Shown here: one piece after another, positions 43,919 to 53,439 of the stretch | Layout of the letters: each line of letters starts with the position of its first letter | How positions within the stretch are numbered: position 1 is the stretch's first letter | Assembly: GCA_944325155.1 (NCBI GenBank) | Contig: CALUYY010000002.1 | Coordinates: 1-64,000 of the forward strand | DNA: 64,000 bases | Direction: 5' to 3' | Origin: Candidatus Gastranaerophilales bacterium | GTDB lineage: Bacteria; Cyanobacteriota; Vampirovibrionia; Gastranaerophilales; Gastranaerophilaceae | Notes under the pieces: model-generated | What the model saw: only the letters and a program-made list of their open reading frames with translations | Told to the model about the DNA's origin: nothing | The model's database searches: none | Program-made: the position numbers and the translations under genes

Positions 43919-45241
43919 ATGGGTTTTCATATGCAGATTTTAATTGCACTTTTACTTGGAATTAAGCGCAACTGGCATATCTTTTTGGGCTTAATCTTAG
44001 GTGTAATTTGCGGGATAGTTTTTCCGCAGACGCAATATCCTCTTGCACATAAAATCTTTACGTTTATCGGACAGGCATTTATTAATATTATCCAGATGGT
44101 TGTTATCCCGCTTGTAATTTCCGCTATCGTAATCGGTATATCAAGCGTCGGTGATAATAAACAGCTTGCCAAATTCGGCAAAAAAATGATTTTATTCTAT
44201 ACGATAATAACCGTTGCCGCCGTTTCCATCGGTGCATTATTGGCAGTGTTTATGCGCCCGGGAGAAGGTGCTAAAGAATTTATCAACCCTGCCATTGCAC
44301 AGGAATTGCAGGGACTTGTTTCAACAATGATTGCAGACCAGCATTCTCACCTTGCGCAGATTCTCCTTAATCTGATTCCGAGAAACCCCTTCTATGCTCT
44401 CAGCCTCGGAGATATGATACCTATTATAATTTTTGTACTTGTTTTTGCGATTGCACTTTCCAAAATCGGCGAAATCAACCGTCCCGTTGTTTCTTTCTTT
44501 GAAAGTGTTTTTGCCGCAACGATGAAAGTAACCGATTGGATTATGTATCTTGCGGCTCCCGGTATCTTTGCCCTTGTTGCAAGCTCAATTTCAAGCTTCG
44601 GTGTTGAGATGTTTCAGGGGATTTGGAAATATCTTCTCGTTGTTGCAATCGGATTGTTGATACAATTTGTTGTTATTTATCCTTTAATGTTAAAAATATT
44701 TTCAAAGGTTTCCGTTTCTAAATTATACGGCGCCATAACAGAAGCCGTTATGGTTGCGTTCGGTACGGCGTCAAGCTCGGCTACTCTGCCTTTGACGATA
44801 ACATGCTGCGAAAAAAGAGGCATTTCAAGCAAAATTTGCTCGTTTGTTCTTCCTTTGGGCGCAACGTTAAATATGGACGGAACGGCGCTTGTGCAGACAA
44901 TAGCGGTTATCTTCTTAACGCAGGCATACGGTATTGAATTATCGGCTCTTGTTATCGTTCAAATCGCATTCCTTGCAATTGTTGCATCATCAACTTGTGC
45001 GGGAATCCCGGGGGCAGGATTAATTACAATTGCTCTTGTATTAAACGGCATAGGTCTAACGCCGGAACAGATGGTTGTCGGTTTTTCATTCCTTTTTGCA
45101 TTGGACAGATTTACCGATATGTTAAGAACGACCGCAAACGTTACATCTGATGCTGTTGTTGCGGCAATTATCGCCGATAATGCCAATGAAATTAATTATG
45201 AACTTTTTAATAACCCCGAGCTTCAAAAAGATATAATATAG
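43919..45241 (+). CDS. Dicarboxylate/amino acid:cation symporter (DAACS family)
   Basis: Inner-membrane carrier for glutamate/aspartate or C4-dicarboxylates driven by Na+ or H+. Eight or so membrane helices with the two re-entrant hairpins: FGTASSSATLPLT near 281-293 (serine-rich HP1), LGATLNMDGTALVQT near 305-319 (NMDGT cation site), and the HP2 AIVASSTCAGIPGAG. Length 440 aa. Its stop abuts the rlmH start. It may serve dicarboxylate uptake for the fumarase and oxaloacetate reactions in the window. Confidence 0.93.
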   Translation: MGFHMQILIALLLGIKRNWHIFLGLILGVICGIVFPQTQYPLAHKIFTFIGQAFINIIQMVVIPLVISAIVIGISSVGDNKQLAKFGKKMILFYTIITVAAVSIGALLAVFMRPGEGAKEFINPAIAQELQGLVSTMIADQHSHLAQILLNLIPRNPFYALSLGDMIPIIIFVLVFAIALSKIGEINRPVVSFFESVFAATMKVTDWIMYLAAPGIFALVASSISSFGVEMFQGIWKYLLVVAIGLLIQFVVIYPLMLKIFSKVSVSKLYGAITEAVMVAFGTASSSATLPLTITCCEKRGISSKICSFVLPLGATLNMDGTALVQTIAVIFLTQAYGIELSALVIVQIAFLAIVASSTCAGIPGAGLITIALVLNGIGLTPEQMVVGFSFLFALDRFTDMLRTTANVTSDAVVAAIIADNANEINYELFNNPELQKDII

Positions 45242-45670
45242 ATGAATATTGATATCGTACTTGAAGGAAAATTGAAAGAGCCGTATTTTAAAGACGGTGT
45301 TAACGAATTTAAAAAAAGGCTCAAAGGGTATATAGATTTAAAAATAAATGAAGTCGGTTCCGTTGATGATTATCTTAAAAATAATCTTAAATCCAATGAT
45401 TTTGTAATAACTCTGGAAATAGAAGGCATAATGCTCGACAGCATTGAATTTGCACAAAAAATAAGACAAATTGAAAATGACGGGTTTTATAACAGAATTC
45501 TTTTTTTAATCGGCGGGTCAGACGGGCTTTCCGATTACGCAAAACAAAAAAGCACATTTAAATTTTCAATGTCGAGGTTGACTTTTCTTCATCAGGAAGC
45601 TTTATTTATATTAACGGAACAAATATACAGATCGATGAGAATTTTAAATAACGAACCGTACCATAAATGA
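45242..45670 (+). CDS. rlmH: 23S rRNA (pseudouridine1915-N3)-methyltransferase
   Basis: SPOUT methyltransferase acting on helix 69 of 70S ribosomes. It has LFLIGGSDGLSD near 97-108 (SAM-binding trefoil knot), KFSMSRLTFLHQEALFILTEQIYRS, and the canonical C-terminus EPYHK. Length 142 aa, close to the usual 155-160. Its ATG lies 1 nt after the symporter stop, so it is co-translated with it. Confidence 0.95.
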   Translation: MNIDIVLEGKLKEPYFKDGVNEFKKRLKGYIDLKINEVGSVDDYLKNNLKSNDFVITLEIEGIMLDSIEFAQKIRQIENDGFYNRILFLIGGSDGLSDYAKQKSTFKFSMSRLTFLHQEALFILTEQIYRSMRILNNEPYHK

Positions 45671-45680
45671 GGAATTTATT

Positions 45681-46979
45681 ATGAGAGCAGTTGATATAAT
45701 TGAAAAGAAAAAACAGGGTCAGGTTTTATCTAAAGAAGAAATCGACTTTTTTATAAAAGGATATATGGACGGTTCAATTGAAGATTATCAAATGTCTGCC
45801 TGGCTTATGGCGGTTTGTTTTCAAGGATTGAATTTTGATGAAACCGCACATTTAACAAAAGTTTTTATAGATTCCGGCGATAAACTTGATTTTTCGGACT
45901 TTGGCGTTCATATAGCAGATAAACATTCAACGGGCGGTGTCGGCGATAAAGTTACATTGGTTTTAATTCCCCTGTTATCTTCATTGGGTGTTGCCTGCGC
46001 AAAATTATCGGGCAGAGGGCTTGGAATGACGGGAGGCACCATTGATAAACTTGAATCTATTAAAGGTTTCAATTGCATGCTCTCCGAAGATAAATTTAAA
46101 AATCAAATAAAAGCAATAAATGCGGCAATTTCCGCTCAAACACCCAATCTTGTTCCTGCGGACGGAAAAATATATGCGCTCAGGGATGTAACCGCCACCG
46201 TTGATAATATGTCTTTAATCTGCGCTTCGGTTGTGAGCAAAAAAATTGCATCGGGCGCCGATATTATTGTTTTGGATGTTAAATACGGCTCGGGCGCCTT
46301 TTTAAAAACAAAAGAAGAAGCGCTTGAATTGTCGGATTTAATGATTAAAGTCGGAGCTAAACTGAACAGAAAAATTGATGCCGTTATTTCATCTATGGAA
46401 CAGCCTTTGGGCAACTGTATCGGCAATTCGCTTGAAGTTATTGAGGCAATTGAATTTTTAAAAGGCAATATGGCTGAAGATTTGTATGACGTTACGCTTG
46501 AAATTGCCGCAAGAACCCTAATGCTTGCAAATTTAGCTTTTGATTTTGATGAAGCAAAAAATTTAATAGACGATGCGATTAATTCGGGTCGTGCTTTAAA
46601 TAAATTAAAAGAAATTATTGAAGCTCAGGGCGGTAATAAAAATGTAATTGATGATTATTCTCTTTTTGATATAGGCAAAAACAAATATGAATTAAAAGCC
46701 CAATTCGGTGCTTATATTAAAAATATCGATGCTCTTGATATTGCCCATGCCTGCAAGCTTTTGGGCGCAGGCAGAGATAAAAAATCCGATAAAATTGATT
46801 TTGGCGCAGGGTGTGTTTTGAATTTTAAAACGGGCGATAAAGTTTCAAAAGATGATATTTTACTTACTCTTTTTTATTCGGATAACATAAACAAAGAAAG
46901 ATTGAATGAAGCAATAGAATATGCAAATAAAGCTTATAAATTTTCTGTTGAAAAAGTTGATAAAATAAGAGTTGTTTAA
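45681..46979 (+). CDS. pdp: Pyrimidine-nucleoside phosphorylase
   Basis: Phosphorolysis of uridine/thymidine to base plus (deoxy)ribose-1-P. Blocks: DYQMSAWLMAVCFQGL, KHSTGGVGDKVTLVLIPLLSSLG near 85-107, SGRGLGMTGGTIDKLESIKG near 114-133, and VDNMSLICASVVSKKIASGAD. Length 432 aa. The Shine-Dalgarno TGAGGA follows the rlmH stop closely, so it belongs to the symporter-rlmH-pdp operon. Its stop directly abuts the opposing dnaX stop without overlap or terminator. Confidence 0.94.
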   Translation: MRAVDIIEKKKQGQVLSKEEIDFFIKGYMDGSIEDYQMSAWLMAVCFQGLNFDETAHLTKVFIDSGDKLDFSDFGVHIADKHSTGGVGDKVTLVLIPLLSSLGVACAKLSGRGLGMTGGTIDKLESIKGFNCMLSEDKFKNQIKAINAAISAQTPNLVPADGKIYALRDVTATVDNMSLICASVVSKKIASGADIIVLDVKYGSGAFLKTKEEALELSDLMIKVGAKLNRKIDAVISSMEQPLGNCIGNSLEVIEAIEFLKGNMAEDLYDVTLEIAARTLMLANLAFDFDEAKNLIDDAINSGRALNKLKEIIEAQGGNKNVIDDYSLFDIGKNKYELKAQFGAYIKNIDALDIAHACKLLGAGRDKKSDKIDFGAGCVLNFKTGDKVSKDDILLTLFYSDNINKERLNEAIEYANKAYKFSVEKVDKIRVV

Positions 46980-48794
46980 TTATTCGATAACTCTTCCGCT
47001 GTATGCTTCAAGCATATCTTTCGTTACTTTTGTATAATTTTTTGTATTTTCTTTGTTTGAAATATCGGTTTCCTCATCCGCCGTCTTTTTAATTTCCGTT
47101 TTTGAAGGAATTACAGGTTCAATATTTTCTTTAATTTCACTGTTTGTTTTTAATGTTTGATTTTGTGCAGGAGTGCTTATTTTAACGTTTAATTTTGTAT
47201 CTATTATTTTTGTATCTTTTGTAACCGTTATAAATTCAATATTTCCTTCATTCCCCAAAACCGATTTTATTGCTTTTAATAAAGGGTTATATTTTGAATC
47301 GCTTTTTGCCTGAATTATTGCGTTTTGATTTACAAACCCGAGCGTTATAAGATTTTGTGAAATGTTAACAAGCTTGCCGACGCCTGAATAAAAGAATTTA
47401 GCCGGAATTGATTCAACTTTATTTAAAATCTCTATCCAAATTTTGGCCGGGTCATTTTCATTTGTTAAAGAAGGCTTAATTTCTTCTTTTGTTTCAATCG
47501 GAGCTTCTTTTTTTATTTCTTCAATATCGGTTTTTTTTGTTTCTTCTTTTATCTCTTCCCTTATTTCTTCTTTCGGTGTTTCTTTTTTAATTTCTTCTTC
47601 TTTAATTTCAACTTCTTTTATAACCGGCGGAAGCTCTTTTGTTTTTTGAACGGAAACGCTTTTTTCGGGCATTTTATCATCAACGGAACAAACGTTTATA
47701 ACCGCAAGCTCTGCCCAAAGATATGGGTTTGTCGAAATTTTTATTTCTTTATAATATTCAATGATTTTATCTAAAATTTTGATAATTTTTGTTTGGTTAA
47801 AAAGAGGCTCGTTTTTTACTTTTTTAATATTATCAATATCAATTAAGGTTAAATTCTTTGCCTCGTCATCGTTTTTGGAGCTTAGTATAAGAATTATATT
47901 TTTTAAAAACTCAATAAAATTTTCAATAAAGTTTCTGGGCTCAGACCCTTTTTCATAAATTTTTTCAACATCCTGAACCGCTTTTTCAATATCACGGGAT
48001 AAAATATCAAAAATTAAATTATATAAAACATCAAATGTAATTTTTCCGATTAAATCTTCGATTGTTTCTTTTGTAATTTTTTTCTCTGTCCCTAAAACAG
48101 AAGCCTGATCCAAAAGTGCAAGAGAATCTCTCATACCGCCCGATACGTTTTTTGCAATCGTATAAAGCGCTTCATCATCAATATTAATTTTTTCAATGTC
48201 TGAAATTTCTCTTAATCTTTTTACGATATCATCTATCGTTATTCTTCTGAAATCAAACCTTTGACATCTGCTTACAATCGTTTCTATTACTTTATGAGGT
48301 TCGGTTGTTGCAAGTATAAAAATAACGTTTTTTGGCGGTTCTTCAAAAGTTTTTAAAAGTGCGTTAAATGCTTCTTTTGAGAGCATATGAACTTCATCTA
48401 TAATAAAAATTTTATATTTTCCGTTCATCGGCGCATATTGAACTTTGTTTATCAATTCTTTTGCATCGTCTATCCCCCTGTTTGTGGCGGCGTCAATTTC
48501 TATAACATCCAAACCGGATGCATTTGTTACATCAAGACAGCTCCGGCATTTCTGGCAAGGTGTTACGGTCGGGCCTTCCATGCAGTTTAATGACTTTGCA
48601 AAAATCCTTGCGCTTGAAGTTTTTCCCGTTCCTCTGGGTCCGCAAAAAAGATAGGCGTTTGCAATTTTATTTAATTTAATTGCATTTTCAAGCGCCTTAA
48701 CGGTAAACTCCTGTCCGATAACGTCTTTAAAAGACTGCGGACGATATTTTCTGAATAACGGCAAATAACTGTTTTGAACTTTATTTTCCTGCAT
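46980..48794 (-). CDS. dnaX: DNA polymerase III subunit gamma/tau
   Basis: Clamp-loader ATPase. Walker A GPRGTGKTSSARI near 44-56, a zinc-binding set of cysteines (CMEGPTVTPCQKCRSCLD), DEXX-type IIDEVHML near 122-129, SRC arginine-finger motif (IVSRCQRFDFRRI), then domain III to ~365. A Lys/Glu-rich tether (~380-445) leads to a tau-specific domain (~450-550) and a polar tail, total 604 aa. Poly-A runs in the tether could yield a shorter gamma form (see findings). TATAAT ends 6 nt before the ATG, and there is no Shine-Dalgarno. Confidence 0.95.
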   Translation of the reverse strand: MQENKVQNSYLPLFRKYRPQSFKDVIGQEFTVKALENAIKLNKIANAYLFCGPRGTGKTSSARIFAKSLNCMEGPTVTPCQKCRSCLDVTNASGLDVIEIDAATNRGIDDAKELINKVQYAPMNGKYKIFIIDEVHMLSKEAFNALLKTFEEPPKNVIFILATTEPHKVIETIVSRCQRFDFRRITIDDIVKRLREISDIEKINIDDEALYTIAKNVSGGMRDSLALLDQASVLGTEKKITKETIEDLIGKITFDVLYNLIFDILSRDIEKAVQDVEKIYEKGSEPRNFIENFIEFLKNIILILSSKNDDEAKNLTLIDIDNIKKVKNEPLFNQTKIIKILDKIIEYYKEIKISTNPYLWAELAVINVCSVDDKMPEKSVSVQKTKELPPVIKEVEIKEEEIKKETPKEEIREEIKEETKKTDIEEIKKEAPIETKEEIKPSLTNENDPAKIWIEILNKVESIPAKFFYSGVGKLVNISQNLITLGFVNQNAIIQAKSDSKYNPLLKAIKSVLGNEGNIEFITVTKDTKIIDTKLNVKISTPAQNQTLKTNSEIKENIEPVIPSKTEIKKTADEETDISNKENTKNYTKVTKDMLEAYSGRVIE

Positions 48795-48835
48795 AAAAAC
48801 ATTATATTATAAAATTTTTTGTTATAATAATTTTT
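48795..48835. promoter_or_regulatory. Divergent leaderless promoters of dnaX and ldcA
   Basis: In 41 nt, a minus-strand TATAAT (48806-48801) ends 6 nt before the dnaX ATG, and a plus-strand extended -10 TGTTATAAT (48820-48828) ends 7 nt before the ldcA ATG. Neither gene has a ribosome-binding site. Confidence 0.7.
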
Positions 48836-49627
48836 ATGAAAAATATTGCAATTATTGCGCCCTCGGGCAACAGCGATGAAGTTGATGAAAAGAAAATCAA
48901 AGAATTTTTTAATTCGTTTAATTTAAACGTTCAAATTTATCCTTCATGTTATAAAAAATTCAGATATATGGCGGGAGATGATAATCAAAGGCTTAATGAT
49001 ATACATAATGCTTTTTTAAATAAAGATATAGATACAATCCTTTGTTTAAGGGGCGGATACGGCGCAATAAGGCTTTTGGATAAAATTGATTATGAGCTTA
49101 TAAATGAAAATAAAAAAACATTCATAGGTTTTTCCGATATCACGCTTCTTTTAATCTCCTTTTATAAAAAAGCAAATCTTATGTCCTATCATGCCAAAAT
49201 GGCTCTAAACGGCGTTATTAAAATGCATAAAGATGAATTTTTAAATTATAAAAATTCAATTGAAAATAACCTCTTTAACTCAAGCCTTAAAGGGGGAATT
49301 CTCTGGGGCGGAAATCTGGCTTCGGTTGTATCGTTGTTCGGGTCAAACACAAATGATTATATTCCCGATGAAGATATTATTTTATTTTTGGAAGATATAA
49401 ATGAGCCCGATTATAAAATAGATAGAATGTTAAATCAGATTTTAAGAAATTCTTTTCTGAAAGAAAAAATAAAAGGCGTAATATTCGGCGATTTTTCGGG
49501 TACCGGGAAATATCTTGAGGACATTAAAAAAGAATTTATTGATGTTTTGGGTGTTCCTTTTGAAAATAATTTAAACATCGGACACAATGAAAATAATATT
49601 GTTGTTCCCTTCGGTTTAAAACTCTAA
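48836..49627 (+). CDS. ldcA: Muramoyltetrapeptide (LD-) carboxypeptidase, S66 family
   Basis: Cleaves the terminal D-Ala from the peptidoglycan tetrapeptide during recycling. S66 features: LCLRGGYGAIRLLDKIDYELI near 62-82, nucleophile Ser in FIGFSDITLLL, YHAKM, GGILWGGNL, FLEDINEPDYKIDRML, and the catalytic His in IGHNENNIVVPFG near the C-terminus. At 263 aa it is shorter than the usual ~300 but retains all blocks. No signal peptide, as expected for the cytosolic enzyme. Extended -10 promoter, leaderless start. Confidence 0.9.
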   Translation: MKNIAIIAPSGNSDEVDEKKIKEFFNSFNLNVQIYPSCYKKFRYMAGDDNQRLNDIHNAFLNKDIDTILCLRGGYGAIRLLDKIDYELINENKKTFIGFSDITLLLISFYKKANLMSYHAKMALNGVIKMHKDEFLNYKNSIENNLFNSSLKGGILWGGNLASVVSLFGSNTNDYIPDEDIILFLEDINEPDYKIDRMLNQILRNSFLKEKIKGVIFGDFSGTGKYLEDIKKEFIDVLGVPFENNLNIGHNENNIVVPFGLKL

Positions 49628-49677
49628 ATTTTTATATTGTGCAAATTTATTTTGTTTGAAATATAATTAAAGCTGAT

Positions 49678-50250
49678 ATGCAATATAACGTAATCAAATT
49701 GGATAGTGTTGATTCTACAAACCTTTGGGCAAGAAAAAACTTGTCCGAATTAAAAAATTTTGACGTTATAAGCGCCGATATTCAATCAAACGGTCATGGA
49801 CAGTTTGAAAGAAAATGGTTTTCATCTTCAAATAACGGCGGAAATATTTATCTTTCAATCATATTAAAGCCGGATAACATTGAACATTTAAACGAACTAA
49901 CAAGATACACAAGCTTAATTGTTTCAAACGTTCTAAAAAAATATGACTTATCCCCCGACTTTAAATTCCCCAATGATGTTTTAATTAAAGGTAAAAAAAT
50001 ATCGGGAATTTTGGCCGAATCCGTTTTTGTGGGTTCAAATTTTAAAGGTGTTATAGTCGGTGTCGGGATAAATTTAAATTTGGATGAAATTGAGCTTAAA
50101 AATATTGATATAGAAGCAACTTCGGTGTTTGCGGAAACCGGACTTATGATTAATAAAGATAAATTTTTAACGGAATTTTTAAATGAGTTTTTTGATAACT
50201 ATGATGAATTTATCAAAAACGGTATAGAAGAATTAACTTATGTTAAATAA
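49678..50250 (+). CDS. birA: Biotin-[acetyl-CoA-carboxylase/decarboxylase] ligase, monofunctional
   Basis: Attaches biotin to carrier domains. Blocks: DSTNLWARKN near 10-19, the GRGRxGR-like biotinyl-AMP loop SNGHGQFERKWFSS near 40-53, FPNDVLIKGKKISGILAE near 97-114 (catalytic Lys) and VGVGINLN. It lacks the N-terminal DNA-binding domain of E. coli BirA and most of the C-terminal SH3-like domain (190 aa), so it cannot be a repressor of this type. It lies directly before oadA, whose biotinyl domain it can modify. A TATAAT ends 10 nt before the ATG. Confidence 0.93.
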   Translation: MQYNVIKLDSVDSTNLWARKNLSELKNFDVISADIQSNGHGQFERKWFSSSNNGGNIYLSIILKPDNIEHLNELTRYTSLIVSNVLKKYDLSPDFKFPNDVLIKGKKISGILAESVFVGSNFKGVIVGVGINLNLDEIELKNIDIEATSVFAETGLMINKDKFLTEFLNEFFDNYDEFIKNGIEELTYVK

Positions 50251-50287
50251 CTATTGATACTTGATATAGGAGAAAAGGGGACACAAA

Positions 50288-52078
50288 ATGACAAAAAAAC
50301 AAATTAAAGTTATGGATACCTCATTCCGTGACGGTTTCCAATCCGTATACGGTGCAAGGGTGTTTACTAAAGACTTTTTACCCGCTCTTGAATCTGCGGT
50401 TGCCGCAGGTATTCGCCACTTTGAAGTCGGCGGCGGTGCAAGATTTCAATCGCCTATTTTCTATTGCAACGAAAATGCGTTTGAAATGATGGACACAATC
50501 AGAAGAACGGTCGGAGATGATATTAATCTTCAAACTCTGGCCAGAGGCGTTAATGTCGTAGGTCTTGAATCCCAACCCAAAGACATAATTAATCTTCATG
50601 CCAAACTCTTTAAAAAACACGGTATGACGACAATCAGAAATTTTGATGCTCTAAATGATGTCAATAATCTCATTTATTCGGGGCAATGTATTGTTGATAA
50701 CGGCTTAAACCATGAAGTTACAATCACGATGATGGAACTTCCGATAGGCTGCAGCGGCGCTCATGATGTAGATTTTTATATCAGAGTTTTAAGAAATATT
50801 CTGGATGCGGGCATTCCTTTTACGTCTTTGGCATTTAAAGATGCATCGGGTACTTCCGCTCCCAAAAAAGTTTTTGAAACAATTAAAAAGACAAGAGAAA
50901 TTTTAGGCTCTGATGCTCATATCAGATTCCACTCCCACGAAACGGCAGGAACAGGCCTTCAAGCATATATTGCGGCTTTAGACGGCGGTGCGGACGGTAT
51001 TGACCTTGCAATGAAACCCGTATCCGGCGGAACAAGCCAGCCTGACATTGTTTCTATGTGGCATGCTCTTAAAGGAACGGATTATGATTTAGGTATTGAT
51101 GTTGAAAAAATTCTTGAAACCGAAGAAATCTTCAAAGAATGCATGAAAGATTATTTCCTGCCTCCGGAAGCTCTTGCGGTTAATCCGAAAATCATTTTAT
51201 CTCCCCTGCCGGGCGGTGCCTTGACTGCTAACACGCAGATGATGAGAGATAACGGCACAATGGATAAATTCCCCGAAGTTGTTGCCGCAATGAAAGAAGT
51301 TGTTGAAAAAGGCGGTTTTGCAACAAGCGTAACTCCCGTATCACAATTCTATTTCCAACAGGCATATTCAAACGTAATGTTTGGCAACTGGACAAAAATG
51401 ACCGAAGGCTACGGAAAAATGGTTTTGGGTTATTTCGGGAAAACTCCCTGCGAGCCGGATCCTGAAATTGTTAAAGAAGCAAGCAAACAATTGGAACTTG
51501 CTCCGACAACGGAAACCGTTCTTGAATTAAACGAAAAAGATCCTTCAAAAGGTGTTGCACCCGCAACAAAAATGCTCGAAGACGCCGGTCTTCCCGTTAA
51601 CGATGAAAATATCTTTATTGCTGCAACCTGCAAAGAAAAAGGTATTTTATTCCTTCAGGGAAAAGGACAAATCGGTGTCAGAAAAAATGCGGATGTTAAA
51701 CCCCAGGCTTCAAGTGCTGATAAGCCCGAAGGTTATACCGTATCCGTTAACAATAAAAAATATGCGGTCAGAATTGAAGGCAAAAAAGCTCTTGTTAACG
51801 GAAAAGCTTATGATATTGACGTTAAAGAAGGTCTTGAAGCAAAAGTCGGTATTGCACCTTCTGAAGGCGTTCCCGTTAAAGCGCCTGTTCCGGGGCTTGT
51901 ACTTAAACTTTTGGTTTCTGAAGGCGATTTTGTAAATAAAGATGATGAAATTTTGACGCTTGAAGCTATGAAAATGGAATCTGCAATTAAATCACCTCAG
52001 GCAGGAACCGTTAAAAGTATTGAAGTATCTGTCGGCGATCAGGTTAAAACTTCTCAAGTGCTGGTAGTTTTAGGATAA
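50288..52078 (+). CDS. oadA: Oxaloacetate decarboxylase alpha subunit (biotin carboxyltransferase)
   Basis: Transfers the carboxyl group from oxaloacetate (or a related acid) to biotin. HMGL-type TIM barrel with VMDTSFRDGFQS at 8-19 (metal and catalytic residues), the substrate Lys in SLAFKDASGT, and the HSHET metal ligands. A conserved OadA helical domain covers ~300-460. A flexible linker leads to the C-terminal biotinyl domain with EAMKMES near 561-567 (Lys564). Length 596 aa. In pyruvate carboxylase 5S subunits the layout is similar, but the oadB neighbour favours a Na+-pumping decarboxylase. GGAGAAAAGGGG precedes the ATG. Confidence 0.92.
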   Translation: MTKKQIKVMDTSFRDGFQSVYGARVFTKDFLPALESAVAAGIRHFEVGGGARFQSPIFYCNENAFEMMDTIRRTVGDDINLQTLARGVNVVGLESQPKDIINLHAKLFKKHGMTTIRNFDALNDVNNLIYSGQCIVDNGLNHEVTITMMELPIGCSGAHDVDFYIRVLRNILDAGIPFTSLAFKDASGTSAPKKVFETIKKTREILGSDAHIRFHSHETAGTGLQAYIAALDGGADGIDLAMKPVSGGTSQPDIVSMWHALKGTDYDLGIDVEKILETEEIFKECMKDYFLPPEALAVNPKIILSPLPGGALTANTQMMRDNGTMDKFPEVVAAMKEVVEKGGFATSVTPVSQFYFQQAYSNVMFGNWTKMTEGYGKMVLGYFGKTPCEPDPEIVKEASKQLELAPTTETVLELNEKDPSKGVAPATKMLEDAGLPVNDENIFIAATCKEKGILFLQGKGQIGVRKNADVKPQASSADKPEGYTVSVNNKKYAVRIEGKKALVNGKAYDIDVKEGLEAKVGIAPSEGVPVKAPVPGLVLKLLVSEGDFVNKDDEILTLEAMKMESAIKSPQAGTVKSIEVSVGDQVKTSQVLVVLG

Positions 52079-52093
52079 CGGAGGGCTTTAACC

Positions 52094-53266
52094 ATGAACT
52101 TTTTTGACAGTTTAAAATCTCTCTGGGGCTCAACCGGTTTTGCAAATATGTTCCCTGCTCCCGACCCTTCATTATCGGGCTTTGAACAAATTTTACACCA
52201 GTTCGGCTCACCCATCATGTTAATTGTATGCTGTTTTTTACTCTGGCTCGGTATTAAAAAACAGTTCGAACCTTTATTACTTGTCCCTATCGCATTCGGC
52301 GGTATTTTATCAAATATCCCGGTTGTTGACATGGCCGGACCTACGGGGTTTTTGGGCGTTATATATGAAGCCGGTATTCATCAGGGGCTTTTCCCTTTGA
52401 TGATATTTATGGGCGTCGGCGCCATGACCGATTTCGGTCCGTTGATTGCTAACCCTAAAACGGCACTTTTGGGCGGCGCCGCACAGTTCGGTATATTCGG
52501 CGCACTGCTTCTTGCATTATGCGTGTTCGGGTTTTCAATGCCTCAGGCGGCTTCAATCGGTATCATAGGCGGTGCGGACGGTCCTACTTCAATTTTTGTT
52601 ACAAGCAGACTTGCCCCCGAATTATTGGGTGCAATTGCGGTTGCGGCATATTCATATATGGCTTTGGTTCCCGTTATTCAGCCGCCGATTATGAAACTGC
52701 TTACAACGGAAGAAGAACGTAAAATTGAAATGGTTCAATTGAGAGAAGTTTCTCAAAGAGAAAAAATCGTATTCCCGCTTGTGGTTTTGGGATTATGCAT
52801 TTTGCTTCTGCCTGATGCATGCCCTCTTGTAGGCGCTCTTGCATTCGGCAACTTATGTAAAGAATCGGGCGTTGTTGAAAGGTTATCCAACACTCTTCAA
52901 AACGAATTTATTAACATTGTTACTATTCTTTTGGGGTTATCGGTCGGCTCTAAGCTTTCCGCAAGCCAATTCTTAACCGTTCAAACTTTGTTTATTTTAA
53001 TCCTCGGTATTATTGCATTCGGTTTAGCTACCGCAATGGGCGTTATATTCGGTAAAATTATGAATAAATTCTCTAAAACACCGGTTAACCCTTTAATCGG
53101 TGCAGCCGGCGTTTCGGCAGTGCCTATGGCAGCAAGGGTTGTAAACAAGGTCGGTTTGGAAGCAAACAACCAAAACTACTTATTAATGCACGCTATGGGA
53201 CCTAACGTATCGGGCGTTATCGGCTCTGCTGTTGCCGCAGGCGTTTTGCTTTCGATGTGCAGATAA
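52094..53266 (+). CDS. oadB: Na+-translocating decarboxylase beta subunit
   Basis: Integral membrane part of a sodium-pumping oxaloacetate/methylmalonyl-CoA/glutaconyl-CoA decarboxylase. It decarboxylates carboxybiotin and expels 2 Na+. Signature: [38 protein letters not shown] near 155-192 and [19 protein letters not shown] near the end. About nine membrane helices; 390 aa. GGAGGG lies 10 nt before its ATG, 15 nt past oadA. The small gamma anchor (oadG) is not seen in the operon. A strong terminator closes the birA-oadA-oadB unit. Confidence 0.93.
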   Translation: MNFFDSLKSLWGSTGFANMFPAPDPSLSGFEQILHQFGSPIMLIVCCFLLWLGIKKQFEPLLLVPIAFGGILSNIPVVDMAGPTGFLGVIYEAGIHQGLFPLMIFMGVGAMTDFGPLIANPKTALLGGAAQFGIFGALLLALCVFGFSMPQAASIGIIGGADGPTSIFVTSRLAPELLGAIAVAAYSYMALVPVIQPPIMKLLTTEEERKIEMVQLREVSQREKIVFPLVVLGLCILLLPDACPLVGALAFGNLCKESGVVERLSNTLQNEFINIVTILLGLSVGSKLSASQFLTVQTLFILILGIIAFGLATAMGVIFGKIMNKFSKTPVNPLIGAAGVSAVPMAARVVNKVGLEANNQNYLLMHAMGPNVSGVIGSAVAAGVLLSMCR

Positions 53267-53283
53267 TAATTAATAAAAATATT

Positions 53284-53314
53284 AAACGGCCGAATAGATT
53301 TTATTCGGCCGTTT
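53284..53314 (+). terminator. Terminator after oadB
   Basis: 12-bp stem AAACGGCCGAAT/ATTCGGCCGTTT with a 7-nt loop, followed by a run of T on the plus strand. Confidence 0.92.
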
Positions 53315-53439
53315 TTTTATGTTTCCTTATTAACCAATTTTGGCGCTTAATTTAACCAAATTGGCATTATATTTTTTGTTAACAAATGTAAAAATTTTGA
53401 CAAAAAACTTGCTCCATGACGCAAAAAACTTTTTTTACG

